DNA of 32,305 nucleotides, taken from an uncultured Clostridia bacterium. Its GTDB lineage: Bacteria > Bacillota > Clostridia > Oscillospirales > Acutalibacteraceae. How positions within the stretch are numbered: position 1 is the first letter of the stretch; each line of letters opens with the position of its first letter. The translations under genes were made by a program, and so were the position numbers. The notes below the pieces were generated by a model, which made no database searches, was not told the DNA's origin, and saw only the letters and a list, made by a program, of their open reading frames with translations. Location: positions 1 to 32,305 of the forward strand of contig CAMPCO010000005.1 in assembly GCA_946646305.1 (NCBI GenBank), given 5' to 3'. Of the stretch, positions 1 through 8,017 are shown one piece after another.

Positions 1-959
1 CTTACAACACTCTTTGAAAACTCGATATGGCCGGCATCGTTGGGGTGAACGCAATCGGCAGAATAGTATTTTATATCGTGCGGGACCATATCTATTCCTT
101 CGATTACGGTTATATTATCAAGGCCTTCAATAGACTCCTTGATTGTTGCCGCTATATCGGAAAACTCTTTAAAGTTTGGCTTCTCTTTGTAGTCGTTTCG
201 CCAGATGGGCATAAAAGCGAAAATCTTGGCTCTCGGGTAATGTTTTCTGATACTTGTGTAAAACTCGCGGCTTCGCTCGCGGGTCAGTTCTCTGGTCATT
301 CCCGGTTTCGCCCAGTGGTTTGTGCCGTAGGCAACGGTGATATAATCGGGGTCTAAATCTTCCTTTTCTTCTACAAGCCATGGGCAGAATTTTTCGCCGC
401 CTATCGCTTTGCATATCTCTTCCGCATCAAAAAGTTCCGATAAAGCAACGCCGTATCTGTTTTGCGGATGAACGCAGTCATAACCTTGTGTTATTGAGTC
501 GCCGTAGGTGATAAGCGTTTTTGTATGCCTTACCGGTGTAAAGGTGCTGCCGTCATCAAGCTCGATTTCGGCAATATGAGAACATACAAGCGGCGGCATA
601 AAGATGCAAACTTTTTTGTCTCCCGCGGGCAGGGTGTAGGTCTCATCATATTCATAAATATCGCCCTTTAATCTGCCCTGCAAAAAGCCTACAAGCTTGC
701 CATCTGCCACAACATCCTGCGAAAAATATGTTCTGCTGCCGCCGGGGGTCATTTTGCCTTTAATTCTAAGTTTTAAACTGTTGGTTTTAAAGGTTATTTT
801 CATACCGGAGGAAGAATAGTTTCTCGGGTTGTATTCCGATTCGGCATATCTTTTTTCCTGTTTTTCGGTAAATCTTGAAAAACGGATATAGCCATCATTT
901 ATGTAATACTTAACAAAACCCTCGGTAGCGCTGATAATTTGTTCAAAAGAAAGAATCAT
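1..959 (-). CDS. SGNH/GDSL-type hydrolase (CE2-like esterase), C-terminus cut by window edge
   Basis: Continuous open frame read by hand from ATG at 959 down to 1 (MILSFEQIISATEGFVKYYINDGYIRFSRF...); block I ITYGDSITQGYD, block III-like VAYGTNHW, block V DCVHPNDAGH. Missing from the ORF track because no stop lies inside the window. Confidence 0.88.
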   Translation of the reverse strand, partial: MILSFEQIISATEGFVKYYINDGYIRFSRFTEKQEKRYAESEYNPRNYSSSGMKITFKTNSLKLRIKGKMTPGGSRTYFSQDVVADGKLVGFLQGRLKGDIYEYDETYTLPAGDKKVCIFMPPLVCSHIAEIELDDGSTFTPVRHTKTLITYGDSITQGYDCVHPQNRYGVALSELFDAEEICKAIGGEKFCPWLVEEKEDLDPDYITVAYGTNHWAKPGMTRELTRERSREFYTSIRKHYPRAKIFAFMPIWRNDYKEKPNFKEFSDIAATIKESIEGLDNITVIEGIDMVPHDIKYYSADCVHPNDAGHIEFSKSVV

Positions 960-1100
960 AAAATATCCCCTTAAATATTATTTACAGGTATTTATTATAG
1001 ATTTGTTTTTATAAAAAGTCAAATAAATTTGGGTTGCATAAGAATGGACTTTATGGTAACATAATAATATAAAGTATAGATTTATTCTCGGGTGAAAAAT

Positions 1101-1193
1101 ATGAAGCTTTTTGTTCGTATATGTTGTATTGCCGTTGTCGCGGCGCTGGTGCTCGGCACTTTTGCCATACTTCTTTATACCGGCACGGTATAA
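1101..1193 (+). CDS. 30-aa predicted single-pass membrane microprotein
   Basis: ATG...TAA gives MKLFVRICCIAVVAALVLGTFAILLYTGTV; SD-like GGTGA 5 nt upstream; 21 nt before the next gene. Below the ORF-track length cutoff. Confidence 0.5.
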   Translation: MKLFVRICCIAVVAALVLGTFAILLYTGTV

Positions 1194-1214
1194 AAAGGAA
1201 AGTGAGGATTTTTT

Positions 1215-1415
1215 ATGGGCGTAACCCTTAATCCCGACAAAAAGATAGTGGATGTTATAAAAGAAGGCCTTGAAAGAACAGGCGGCTATTGCCCTTGCAG
1301 AAGGGAAAGAACCCCCGAAACAAAATGTATGTGTGAAGAGTTCAGAAATCAGATAGCTGATCCCGATTTTGAAGGCTTTTGCCACTGTATGCTATATTAT
1401 AAAACGAAAGAGTGA
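1215..1415 (+). CDS. Ferredoxin-thioredoxin reductase catalytic-domain-like protein (66 aa)
   Basis: CPC...CMC...CHCMLYYK cysteine pattern as in FTR catalytic (beta) chains; SD GTGAGGA; followed directly by thioredoxin. Confidence 0.82.
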   Translation: MGVTLNPDKKIVDVIKEGLERTGGYCPCRRERTPETKCMCEEFRNQIADPDFEGFCHCMLYYKTKE

Positions 1416-1419
1416 TATT

Positions 1420-1731
1420 ATGACCGAAACAGTAATAACCAAAGAAAATTTTGTTGATGAGGTATTAAAATCCGGCACGCCGGTTCTTCTTGACTTCTGG
1501 GCTGATTGGTGCGGCCCTTGCAGAATGCTCAGCCCCGTTGTTGAGCAGTTTGCCGATAGCCATGATGATATAAAGGTTGGCAAGGTCAATGTTGATGAAC
1601 AACCCGAGCTTGCCGATACATTTAATATTTCAAGCATTCCCGCTTTATTCGCTTTAAAGGATGGGGAAGTATTCGCTCAACGCGTTGGCTATTGCGAACT
1701 GAAAGATATTGAAGAACTTTTTAATAAGTAA
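1420..1731 (+). CDS. trxA: Thioredoxin
   Basis: WADWCGPCRM active site, thioredoxin fold with ISSIPALFALKDGE; internal ATG at 1420 preferred over the track start at 1369. Confidence 0.95.
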   Translation: MTETVITKENFVDEVLKSGTPVLLDFWADWCGPCRMLSPVVEQFADSHDDIKVGKVNVDEQPELADTFNISSIPALFALKDGEVFAQRVGYCELKDIEELFNK

Positions 1732-1733
1732 TC

Positions 1734-1772
1734 AAAAACCCTTATATCGGTTTTTCCGATATAAGGGTTTTT
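1734..1772 (+). terminator. Rho-independent terminator after trxA
   Basis: AAAACCCTTATATCGG-TTTTT-CCGATATAAGGGTTTTTT perfect stem and T tract. Confidence 0.9.
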
Positions 1773-1785
1773 ACATAAAAAAGTG

Positions 1786-1846
1786 AAAATGTTAACTTTT
1801 GTTACAAAATGTTAATTTCTGTGAAAAAATAACATAAAAATGTTAA
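1786..1846 (+). promoter_or_regulatory. Cluster of TGTTA half-sites (putative operator) upstream of the DeoR/dehydrogenase operon
   Basis: TGTTA at 1790, 1800, 1810 (10-bp steps) and inverted repeat TAACAT-AAAA-ATGTTA at 1830-1845, ending 8 bp before the -35. Confidence 0.55.
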
Positions 1847-1853
1847 ATTTTTC

Positions 1854-1882
1854 TTGACAACGCCGCGGCGCGGTGTTAGTAT
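1854..1882 (+). promoter_or_regulatory. Sigma-A-like promoter for the DeoR/dehydrogenase operon
   Basis: TTGACA (1854-1859), 17-bp spacer, TAGTAT (1877-1882). Confidence 0.65.
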
Positions 1883-1947
1883 AAATATGAAATATAAGGT
1901 TTATTGTATATTTTAATATATAAACAGGGAAAAGGAAGGTGAAAAGC

Positions 1948-2712
1948 GTGGGCGATGAAAGAAGAGAAATCATCAAAAAAATTCTTCGCGAAAACGGTGT
2001 TGTTTATCTGAAAGAACTCGAAGCGCTTTTCCCGGATCTTTCTTCCATGACGCTAAGGCGCGATCTTGAAAGCCTTGAAAAGGATGGCTTTGCGATAAAG
2101 ATCAGGGGCGGCGCGAGATCCTCGGGTATTGATTTTACATCGACCGAGCAGATTTACAGCCATCGCGCCCAGCAAAATCTTGATGCCAAGCGCAAGATAG
2201 CGCAAAAGGCCCTTTCTTATATCGAAACGGGCAGAAGTGTTTTTCTCGATAGCGGCACTACCGTTATGGAACTTGCCAAGATTTTACCCGATGTAAATTT
2301 AAGCATTTTGACAAGCGGTCCCAATATCGCGATTGAAATTTTAAAAAAATATAACCCCACGGTAAACCTAATAGGCGGCATAATCAACCGCAACAATCTT
2401 TCCGTTTCAGGGGCGCATGCATTAAACTTTGTAAAAAGTGTTAATATCGATGTTGCCTTTATGGCGCCGGTAGGCGGCTCGGCGGAGGATGGTTTTTCCT
2501 GCGGCAATTATACCGAATATGAGGTTAAAAGGGCGGTTGTTAAAAAGGCGAACAAGGTTATTGTTCTTATGGACTCTTCAAAGCTTAGCCATAGCCTGCC
2601 GTTCACCTTTGCTTCTCTTAAAGAGATTGATATTTTAATTTCCGATGCCCGTTTTGACAGCGAGTTTTTAAAGGCGGCAAAAAACGCGGGTGTTGAAGTG
2701 ATTATGGTTTAA
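1948..2712 (+). CDS. DeoR/GlpR-family transcriptional regulator
   Basis: N-terminal HTH (LFPDLSSMTLRRDLESLEKDGFAIKIRGGA) and DeoR C-terminal sensor (FLDSGTTVMELAKIL...NIDVAFMAPVGG). GTG at 1948 fits SD AAGGAAGG better than the track GTG at 1939; ATG 1954 is also possible. Confidence 0.9.
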   Translation: MGDERREIIKKILRENGVVYLKELEALFPDLSSMTLRRDLESLEKDGFAIKIRGGARSSGIDFTSTEQIYSHRAQQNLDAKRKIAQKALSYIETGRSVFLDSGTTVMELAKILPDVNLSILTSGPNIAIEILKKYNPTVNLIGGIINRNNLSVSGAHALNFVKSVNIDVAFMAPVGGSAEDGFSCGNYTEYEVKRAVVKKANKVIVLMDSSKLSHSLPFTFASLKEIDILISDARFDSEFLKAAKNAGVEVIMV

Positions 2713-2759
2713 AACCTTTAAGGCTTTAAAATAAATATTATTTGAAAGGATTGATATAA

Positions 2760-4091
2760 ATGGCTACTGGCGTTCTTATGCCTAAGGTTGGTATCACGGT
2801 TGAAAGCTGTGTTATCACAAAATGGTATAAAAAAGAAGGCGATGCCGTAAGTGCAGGCGATGTGCTTTTTGCTTACGAAACCGATAAAGCATCGGTTGAA
2901 GAAGAAGCAAAGGTTGACGGAACTCTTATCAAGATTTTCGCCGGCGAAGGCGCAGATGTACCCTGCCTTACAAATGTTGCGGTAATAGGTAATCCCGGCG
3001 AAGATTACAGTCAATTCGCTCCCGCAACAGAAGAAGAGGAAGAAGAAAAAGCGGAAGAACCTGCTGCTGAGGTTGTAAAGACAGAAGCAAAAGCAGAAGA
3101 AACTCCCGCGGCGGCTCCCGTAAAGAGGGCAGAAGGCGAAATTCTTAAAATTTCTCCCCGCGCTCGCACACTTGCTGCAAAACTCGGTGTTGACCCGAAT
3201 TTGGTTGCAGGTACCGGCCCCTATGGCAGAATAGTTTCATCCGATATTGAAGCGGCTGCAAAGGATGGCAAGGTATTCACAAAGGCGGCTCTCGGTGCAG
3301 AAGGCGCGGCAAATGTTTCCGGCACAGGTATCGGCGGCAGAGTTACGCTCAGTGATTTGGCTAACGCTCCTGCTGCGGCAGAGGCGGCACCTGTTGCAGA
3401 ATATGAGGATGTTCCGCTTTCCAATGTAAGAAAGATTATTGCCCGTTCGATGACCACCTCTCTTTCCACCATGGCTCAGCTTACAAACAATACATCTTTC
3501 GATGCTTCGGCACTTTTAAAATACCGCAAGCTTCTTAAAGAAAAGGGCGAGGCTCTCGGTGTAAACGGTATCACCATTTCCGATATCATCATCTATGCCG
3601 TTTCCCGTACCCTTAAAAACCATCGTTCACTCAATGCTCATCTTTTGGATGACAAAATGAGATACTTTAACGGTGTTCATATCGGTATTGCCTGCGATAC
3701 CGAGAGAGGACTTTTGGTTCCCACTCTTTTCAATGCAGATAAGATGTCTTTGCTTGAAATCTCCAAGAAATCAAAAGAAATCATTGCCGATACCAAGGCG
3801 GGTAAGGTTTCTCCCGATCTTTTGCAGGGCGCTTCCTTTACCGTTTCAAACCTCGGTACAATGGGCATTGAAAGCTTCACCCCCGTTATCAATCCTCCCC
3901 AGACCGGTATTTTGGGTCTTTGCGCAACAGTTGAGCGCGTTCGCACTGTAAACGGTCAGATAACAACCTATCCGGCAATGGGTCTTTCCCTTACCTATGA
4001 CCACAGAGCAGTAGACGGCGCACCCGCTTCGTTGTTCCTTAAAGAACTTTGCACAAACCTTGAAAATATCGACCTGCTTCTTGCTAAATAA
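2760..4091 (+). CDS. Dihydrolipoamide acyltransferase (E2) of a 2-oxo acid dehydrogenase complex
   Basis: Lipoyl domain with YETDKASVE, peripheral-subunit-binding domain SPRARTLAAKLGVDPNLVAGTGPYGRI, catalytic DHRAVDGA. Confidence 0.95.
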   Translation: MATGVLMPKVGITVESCVITKWYKKEGDAVSAGDVLFAYETDKASVEEEAKVDGTLIKIFAGEGADVPCLTNVAVIGNPGEDYSQFAPATEEEEEEKAEEPAAEVVKTEAKAEETPAAAPVKRAEGEILKISPRARTLAAKLGVDPNLVAGTGPYGRIVSSDIEAAAKDGKVFTKAALGAEGAANVSGTGIGGRVTLSDLANAPAAAEAAPVAEYEDVPLSNVRKIIARSMTTSLSTMAQLTNNTSFDASALLKYRKLLKEKGEALGVNGITISDIIIYAVSRTLKNHRSLNAHLLDDKMRYFNGVHIGIACDTERGLLVPTLFNADKMSLLEISKKSKEIIADTKAGKVSPDLLQGASFTVSNLGTMGIESFTPVINPPQTGILGLCATVERVRTVNGQITTYPAMGLSLTYDHRAVDGAPASLFLKELCTNLENIDLLLAK

Positions 4092-4102
4092 GGAGTAATC
4101 TT

Positions 4103-5473
4103 ATGGAAATATATGATTTAATCGTTTTGGGCGGCGGCCCTGCGGGTTATCTTGCAGGCGAGCGTGCCGGCCATGCGGGACTTAAAACACTTGTTATTGA
4201 AGAGCGCGCTCTCGGCGGTGTTTGCCTTAATGAAGGCTGCGTTCCTTCAAAAACATTTTTAAACAGCGCAAAAATCTTTGAGCATGCAAACGGCGGCGGC
4301 GAAGCCTACGGTGTTACAACAACCGGCGCTTCCATCGACCAGAAAAAGGTTGTTGAGCGCAAAAACCGCGTTGTAAAAACCCTGGTTGGCGGCGTTGGAA
4401 TGCAGCTTAAAAAGAATAAGGTTGATGTTGTTATGGCGCATGGCGACATAATCGGCAAAACCGAAGAGGGCTTTAAGCTTAAAGCCGATGGCAAGGAATA
4501 CATAGGCAAGAAACTTATCATTGCCACAGGTTCCGAAGCCGTTGTTCCGCCCATCCCGGGACTTCGCGAGTCGGTTGAAAGCGGCTTTGGTCTTACAAAC
4601 CGCGAAATACTCGATCTTGAAGTAATTCCCGAAAAACTCGTTGTAATCGGCGGCGGCGTTATCGGTCTTGAAATGGCTTCTTATTTCAATTCCGTAGGCA
4701 GTAAGGTTACTGTTATAGAAATGCTTGACCATATCGCCGGCAATACCGATCGCGAAATTTCCGAAATTCTCAAAAAGAATTATGAAAAGAAGGGTGTTAC
4801 CTTCAAACTCGGTTGCAAGGTTACTTCTGTCGGCGAGAATTATGTTGAATATGAAGAAAACGGCAAACTCTTTAAGGCTCCTGCAGATAAGGTTCTTATC
4901 TCTATCGGCCGCAGACCTGTAACAAAGGGCTTTGGTCTTGAAAATCTTCATGTTGAAATGGATCGTGCGGCAATTAAGACCGATGAAACGGGCAGAACCA
5001 ATATCTCAGGCCTTTATGCTACCGGCGATGTAAACGGCGTTCTTATGCTTGCTCATACCGCTTACCGTGAGTCGGAAGTTGCCGTTAACAATATAACCGG
5101 CAAAAAGGATGTTATGCGCTATAATGCCATTCCTTCGGTTATTTATACCAACCCCGAAGTTGCTTCTGTAGGTCTTACCGAAGAAGCCGCAAAGGCAAAG
5201 GGTTATGAAGTTAAAACCGTTACAACCTCGATGATGTTCTCCGGCCGTTATGTTGCCGAAAACGAGGGTGGAGACGGAATATGCAAATTAGTTGTTGATA
5301 CAGCTCACAATCGCCTTTTAGGCGTTCATATGATAGGAAACTATTCTTCCGAAATCATCTATGGCGCAGGTCTTATGATAGAAACCGAATTGCGCATAGA
5401 GGATATAAAAGAACTTGTTTTCCCGCATCCGTCTGTTTGTGAGATAATACGCGAAGCGCTATTTATGATATAA
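4103..5473 (+). CDS. lpdA: Dihydrolipoyl dehydrogenase (E3)
   Basis: GGGPAGYLAGERAG, redox motif GGVCLNEGCVPSK, C-terminal HPSVCEIIREAL. Confidence 0.95.
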   Translation: MEIYDLIVLGGGPAGYLAGERAGHAGLKTLVIEERALGGVCLNEGCVPSKTFLNSAKIFEHANGGGEAYGVTTTGASIDQKKVVERKNRVVKTLVGGVGMQLKKNKVDVVMAHGDIIGKTEEGFKLKADGKEYIGKKLIIATGSEAVVPPIPGLRESVESGFGLTNREILDLEVIPEKLVVIGGGVIGLEMASYFNSVGSKVTVIEMLDHIAGNTDREISEILKKNYEKKGVTFKLGCKVTSVGENYVEYEENGKLFKAPADKVLISIGRRPVTKGFGLENLHVEMDRAAIKTDETGRTNISGLYATGDVNGVLMLAHTAYRESEVAVNNITGKKDVMRYNAIPSVIYTNPEVASVGLTEEAAKAKGYEVKTVTTSMMFSGRYVAENEGGDGICKLVVDTAHNRLLGVHMIGNYSSEIIYGAGLMIETELRIEDIKELVFPHPSVCEIIREALFMI

Positions 5474-5486
5474 AGGAGAGAAAATT

Positions 5487-7961
5487 ATGCCAAAGAATCA
5501 ATTTGTCCACCATGACGAAATGAGAAAAGCCGGCAAAATTAAGTTTACCGACATTCCCGTAAACCAGTACAAAAAAACCATCAAACAGGAACTAGAAGAG
5601 GGCAACTTCACAAAGAAAGACCTTTTGGGTATCTATGAAGATATGCTCGCTATCCGTGAGTTTGAAACCATGCTTCAAACCATTAAGCTTGAAGCAAACT
5701 ACAATGGCAAAGACTTTACCTATCCCGGTCCTTCCCACCTTGCTATCGGTGAAGAAGCAACCGCAGTAGGTCAGGCTTATTTGCTTGATGAAAACGACTT
5801 CATCTTCGGTACTCACCGCAGTCACCACGAAGTTATCGCCAAAGGTCTTTCCTGCATCAGAAAGATGTCCGATAAGAAGCTTATCGAAATTATGGAAAGC
5901 GTTCAGGGCGGCAGAATTTATAAGCTTATAAAAGAAAAATCAACCGCAAAGAACACAAAAGACCTCGCAAGAGATTTCTTCCTCTATGGCCTTATGGCAG
6001 AACTTTTTGCCAAGGATAACGGCTTCTCCCGCGGTCTCGGCGGTTCTATGCACGCATTCTTCCTTCCTTTCGGTATCTTCCCGAACAACGCCATCGTTGG
6101 CGGTTCTGCTCCGGTTGGTACAGGTGTTGCGCTCTTCAAAAAGTGCAATAAGAAGAAGGGTGTTATCGTTGCCAATGCAGGTGACGGTGCGGCAGCCCGC
6201 GGCCCTGTTTATGAGTCAATGAACTTCGCTAATATGGACCAGTACAGAGAACTCTGGGAAGATGGCTATAAGGGCGGTCTCCCGATAATCTATAACTTCA
6301 ATAACAACAGCTACGGCATGGGCGGTCAGACCAAGGGTGAAACCATGGCTTACGGCGAACTTGCCCGTCTTGGCGCAATGGCTAAAAACGGCATGCACGC
6401 AGAACGCGTTGACGGTTGGAATCCGCTCGCACTTATCGATGCTTACCGCCGCTTAAAGCCGGTAGCCGAAAGCGGCGAAGGCCCCGTTCTTTTGGATGTT
6501 GTAACCTATCGTCTTTCCGGCCACTCCACTTCCGATGTTATGTCTTACAGAACTAAGGAAGAACTTGAAGAATGGCAGGCACACGATCCGATAGTTGCTT
6601 ATCCTGCTGACCTTATTAAAGCAGGCGCCGCAACCAAGAAGGATATCGAAAAAGCACAAAAGGTTGCCGCAGAACGCAATCGCGCTATGTTCGAGCTTGC
6701 TTCCGATCTTGAAATCTCTCCTTATACCGATTATAAAGAGCATCCCGATTTCATCGAGAACTTTATGTTCTCACGCGAAAAAGCTCCGAAACTTTCCGAT
6801 GATAAGCCCGATGTATGGCTTACCAAGGAAGAGAACCCCCGTGTTCAGCAGATAAAGAACAAGGCTCGTTATGCTTATGATGAAAAGGGCAAGGAATACT
6901 CAAAAGCAAAGGTATTCTCCATCCGTGATGCTTTGTTTGAGCCTATTCTCGATAAATTCTATGAGGATCCGACCCTCGTAGCTTACGGCGAAGATGTTCG
7001 TTACTGGAACGGCGCCTTCTCCGTATATCGTGGTCTTACCGAGGCTCTCCCTTACCACAGACTCTTCAATGCTCCGATTTCCGAATCGGCTATCGTTGGT
7101 ACCGCTGTTGGTTATGGTATGGCAGGCGGCCGCGCTCTTGTTGAGCTTATGTATGCCGACTTTATCGGTTGCGCAGGCGATGAAATCTTCAACCAGCTCG
7201 CTAAATGGCAGGCAATGTCTGCAGGCGGTCTTAAAATGCCGGTTGTTCTTCGTGTTTCGGTTGGTTCTAAATACGGTGCTCAGCACTCACAGGACTGGAC
7301 CGCACTCTGCAACCACATCCCCGGACTTCAGGTTGTATTCCCGGCTACTCCTTATGATGCAAAGGGTCTTATGACCACCGCTCTTAACGGTACCGATCCT
7401 GTTGTATTCTTCGAGAGCCAGAGAATTTATGATATGGGCGAGCGCTTCCATAAAGAAGGCGTTCCGACCGAAAGCTATGAAATTCCGTTCGGCGAGCCCG
7501 ATATCAAGAAGGAAGGTAAAGACATTACCATCCTCACCATCGGTGCAACCCTTTACCGTGTAATGGATGCAGTTAAGATTTTGGAAGAAAAATACGGTAT
7601 CTCTGCAGAAGTTATCGATGCCAGAAGCGTAACACCTTTCAACTATGAAAAGGTTATTGAATCGGTTAAGAAGACCGGTAAGATCCTTCTCGCAAGCGAT
7701 GCGGTTACCCGTGGTTCTGTTCTTAATGACTTCTCTCATAATATTTCAGAACTCTGCTTCGATTACCTCGATGCACCTCCGGCAATAGTAGGCGCTGAAA
7801 ACTGGATTACACCTCCGTTTGAATATGATGCCGAATTCTTCCCGCAGGTATCCTGGATACTCGATGCAATCAACGAAAAACTTATCCCCTTAAAGGGACA
7901 TGTTTCCACCAAGAATTACACGCCCACCGAACAAATCCGCAAGGCTAAATTAGGCGTATAA
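5487..7961 (+). CDS. Fused E1 alpha-beta 2-oxo acid dehydrogenase (pyruvate/acetoin/branched-chain type; substrate not resolved)
   Basis: 824 aa; N-half TPP motif GDGAAARGPVYES...NFNNNSYGMG (E1 alpha), C-half VAYGEDV...FNAPISESAIVGTAVGYG...ELMYADFI (E1 beta) in one frame. Confidence 0.93.
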   Translation: MPKNQFVHHDEMRKAGKIKFTDIPVNQYKKTIKQELEEGNFTKKDLLGIYEDMLAIREFETMLQTIKLEANYNGKDFTYPGPSHLAIGEEATAVGQAYLLDENDFIFGTHRSHHEVIAKGLSCIRKMSDKKLIEIMESVQGGRIYKLIKEKSTAKNTKDLARDFFLYGLMAELFAKDNGFSRGLGGSMHAFFLPFGIFPNNAIVGGSAPVGTGVALFKKCNKKKGVIVANAGDGAAARGPVYESMNFANMDQYRELWEDGYKGGLPIIYNFNNNSYGMGGQTKGETMAYGELARLGAMAKNGMHAERVDGWNPLALIDAYRRLKPVAESGEGPVLLDVVTYRLSGHSTSDVMSYRTKEELEEWQAHDPIVAYPADLIKAGAATKKDIEKAQKVAAERNRAMFELASDLEISPYTDYKEHPDFIENFMFSREKAPKLSDDKPDVWLTKEENPRVQQIKNKARYAYDEKGKEYSKAKVFSIRDALFEPILDKFYEDPTLVAYGEDVRYWNGAFSVYRGLTEALPYHRLFNAPISESAIVGTAVGYGMAGGRALVELMYADFIGCAGDEIFNQLAKWQAMSAGGLKMPVVLRVSVGSKYGAQHSQDWTALCNHIPGLQVVFPATPYDAKGLMTTALNGTDPVVFFESQRIYDMGERFHKEGVPTESYEIPFGEPDIKKEGKDITILTIGATLYRVMDAVKILEEKYGISAEVIDARSVTPFNYEKVIESVKKTGKILLASDAVTRGSVLNDFSHNISELCFDYLDAPPAIVGAENWITPPFEYDAEFFPQVSWILDAINEKLIPLKGHVSTKNYTPTEQIRKAKLGV

Positions 7962-7972
7962 TTAAATCTTTT

Positions 7973-8010
7973 AAGGATACGCAGCAAAACCTGTTGCGTA
8001 TCCTTTCTTT
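7973..8010 (+). terminator. Terminator/attenuator-like hairpin between E1 and lplA
   Basis: AAGGATACGCAGCA-AAACC-TGTTGCGTATCCTT (14-bp stem with one G-U) followed by TCTTTT. Confidence 0.75.
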
Positions 8011-8017
8011 TAAAACT

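Noticed and set aside
27-414. Short ORFs (27..356 + and 169..414 -) at the left edge
   Set aside because: Both are out-of-frame with the continuous SGNH hydrolase frame read from 959 to 1.
978-1385. 135-aa minus-strand ORF over the thioredoxin cluster
   Set aside because: Antisense to the FTR-like gene and the microprotein; no domain signature. This does leave some doubt for the microprotein itself, hence its 0.5 confidence.
1791-1815. Rex redox-repressor site reading of the TGTTA cluster
   Set aside because: Rex sites are TTGTTAA-Nx-TTAACAA; the half-sites here are direct repeats or outward-facing (TAACAT...ATGTTA), so the orientation does not match well.
3000-3130. Glu/Ala-rich low-complexity stretch in E2
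   Set aside because: Normal flexible linker after the lipoyl domain.
4259-4951. 230-aa minus-strand ORF
   Set aside because: Fully antisense to the E3 gene, cysteine/phenylalanine-rich low-sense translation, no SD; a by-product of the codon bias of the real gene.
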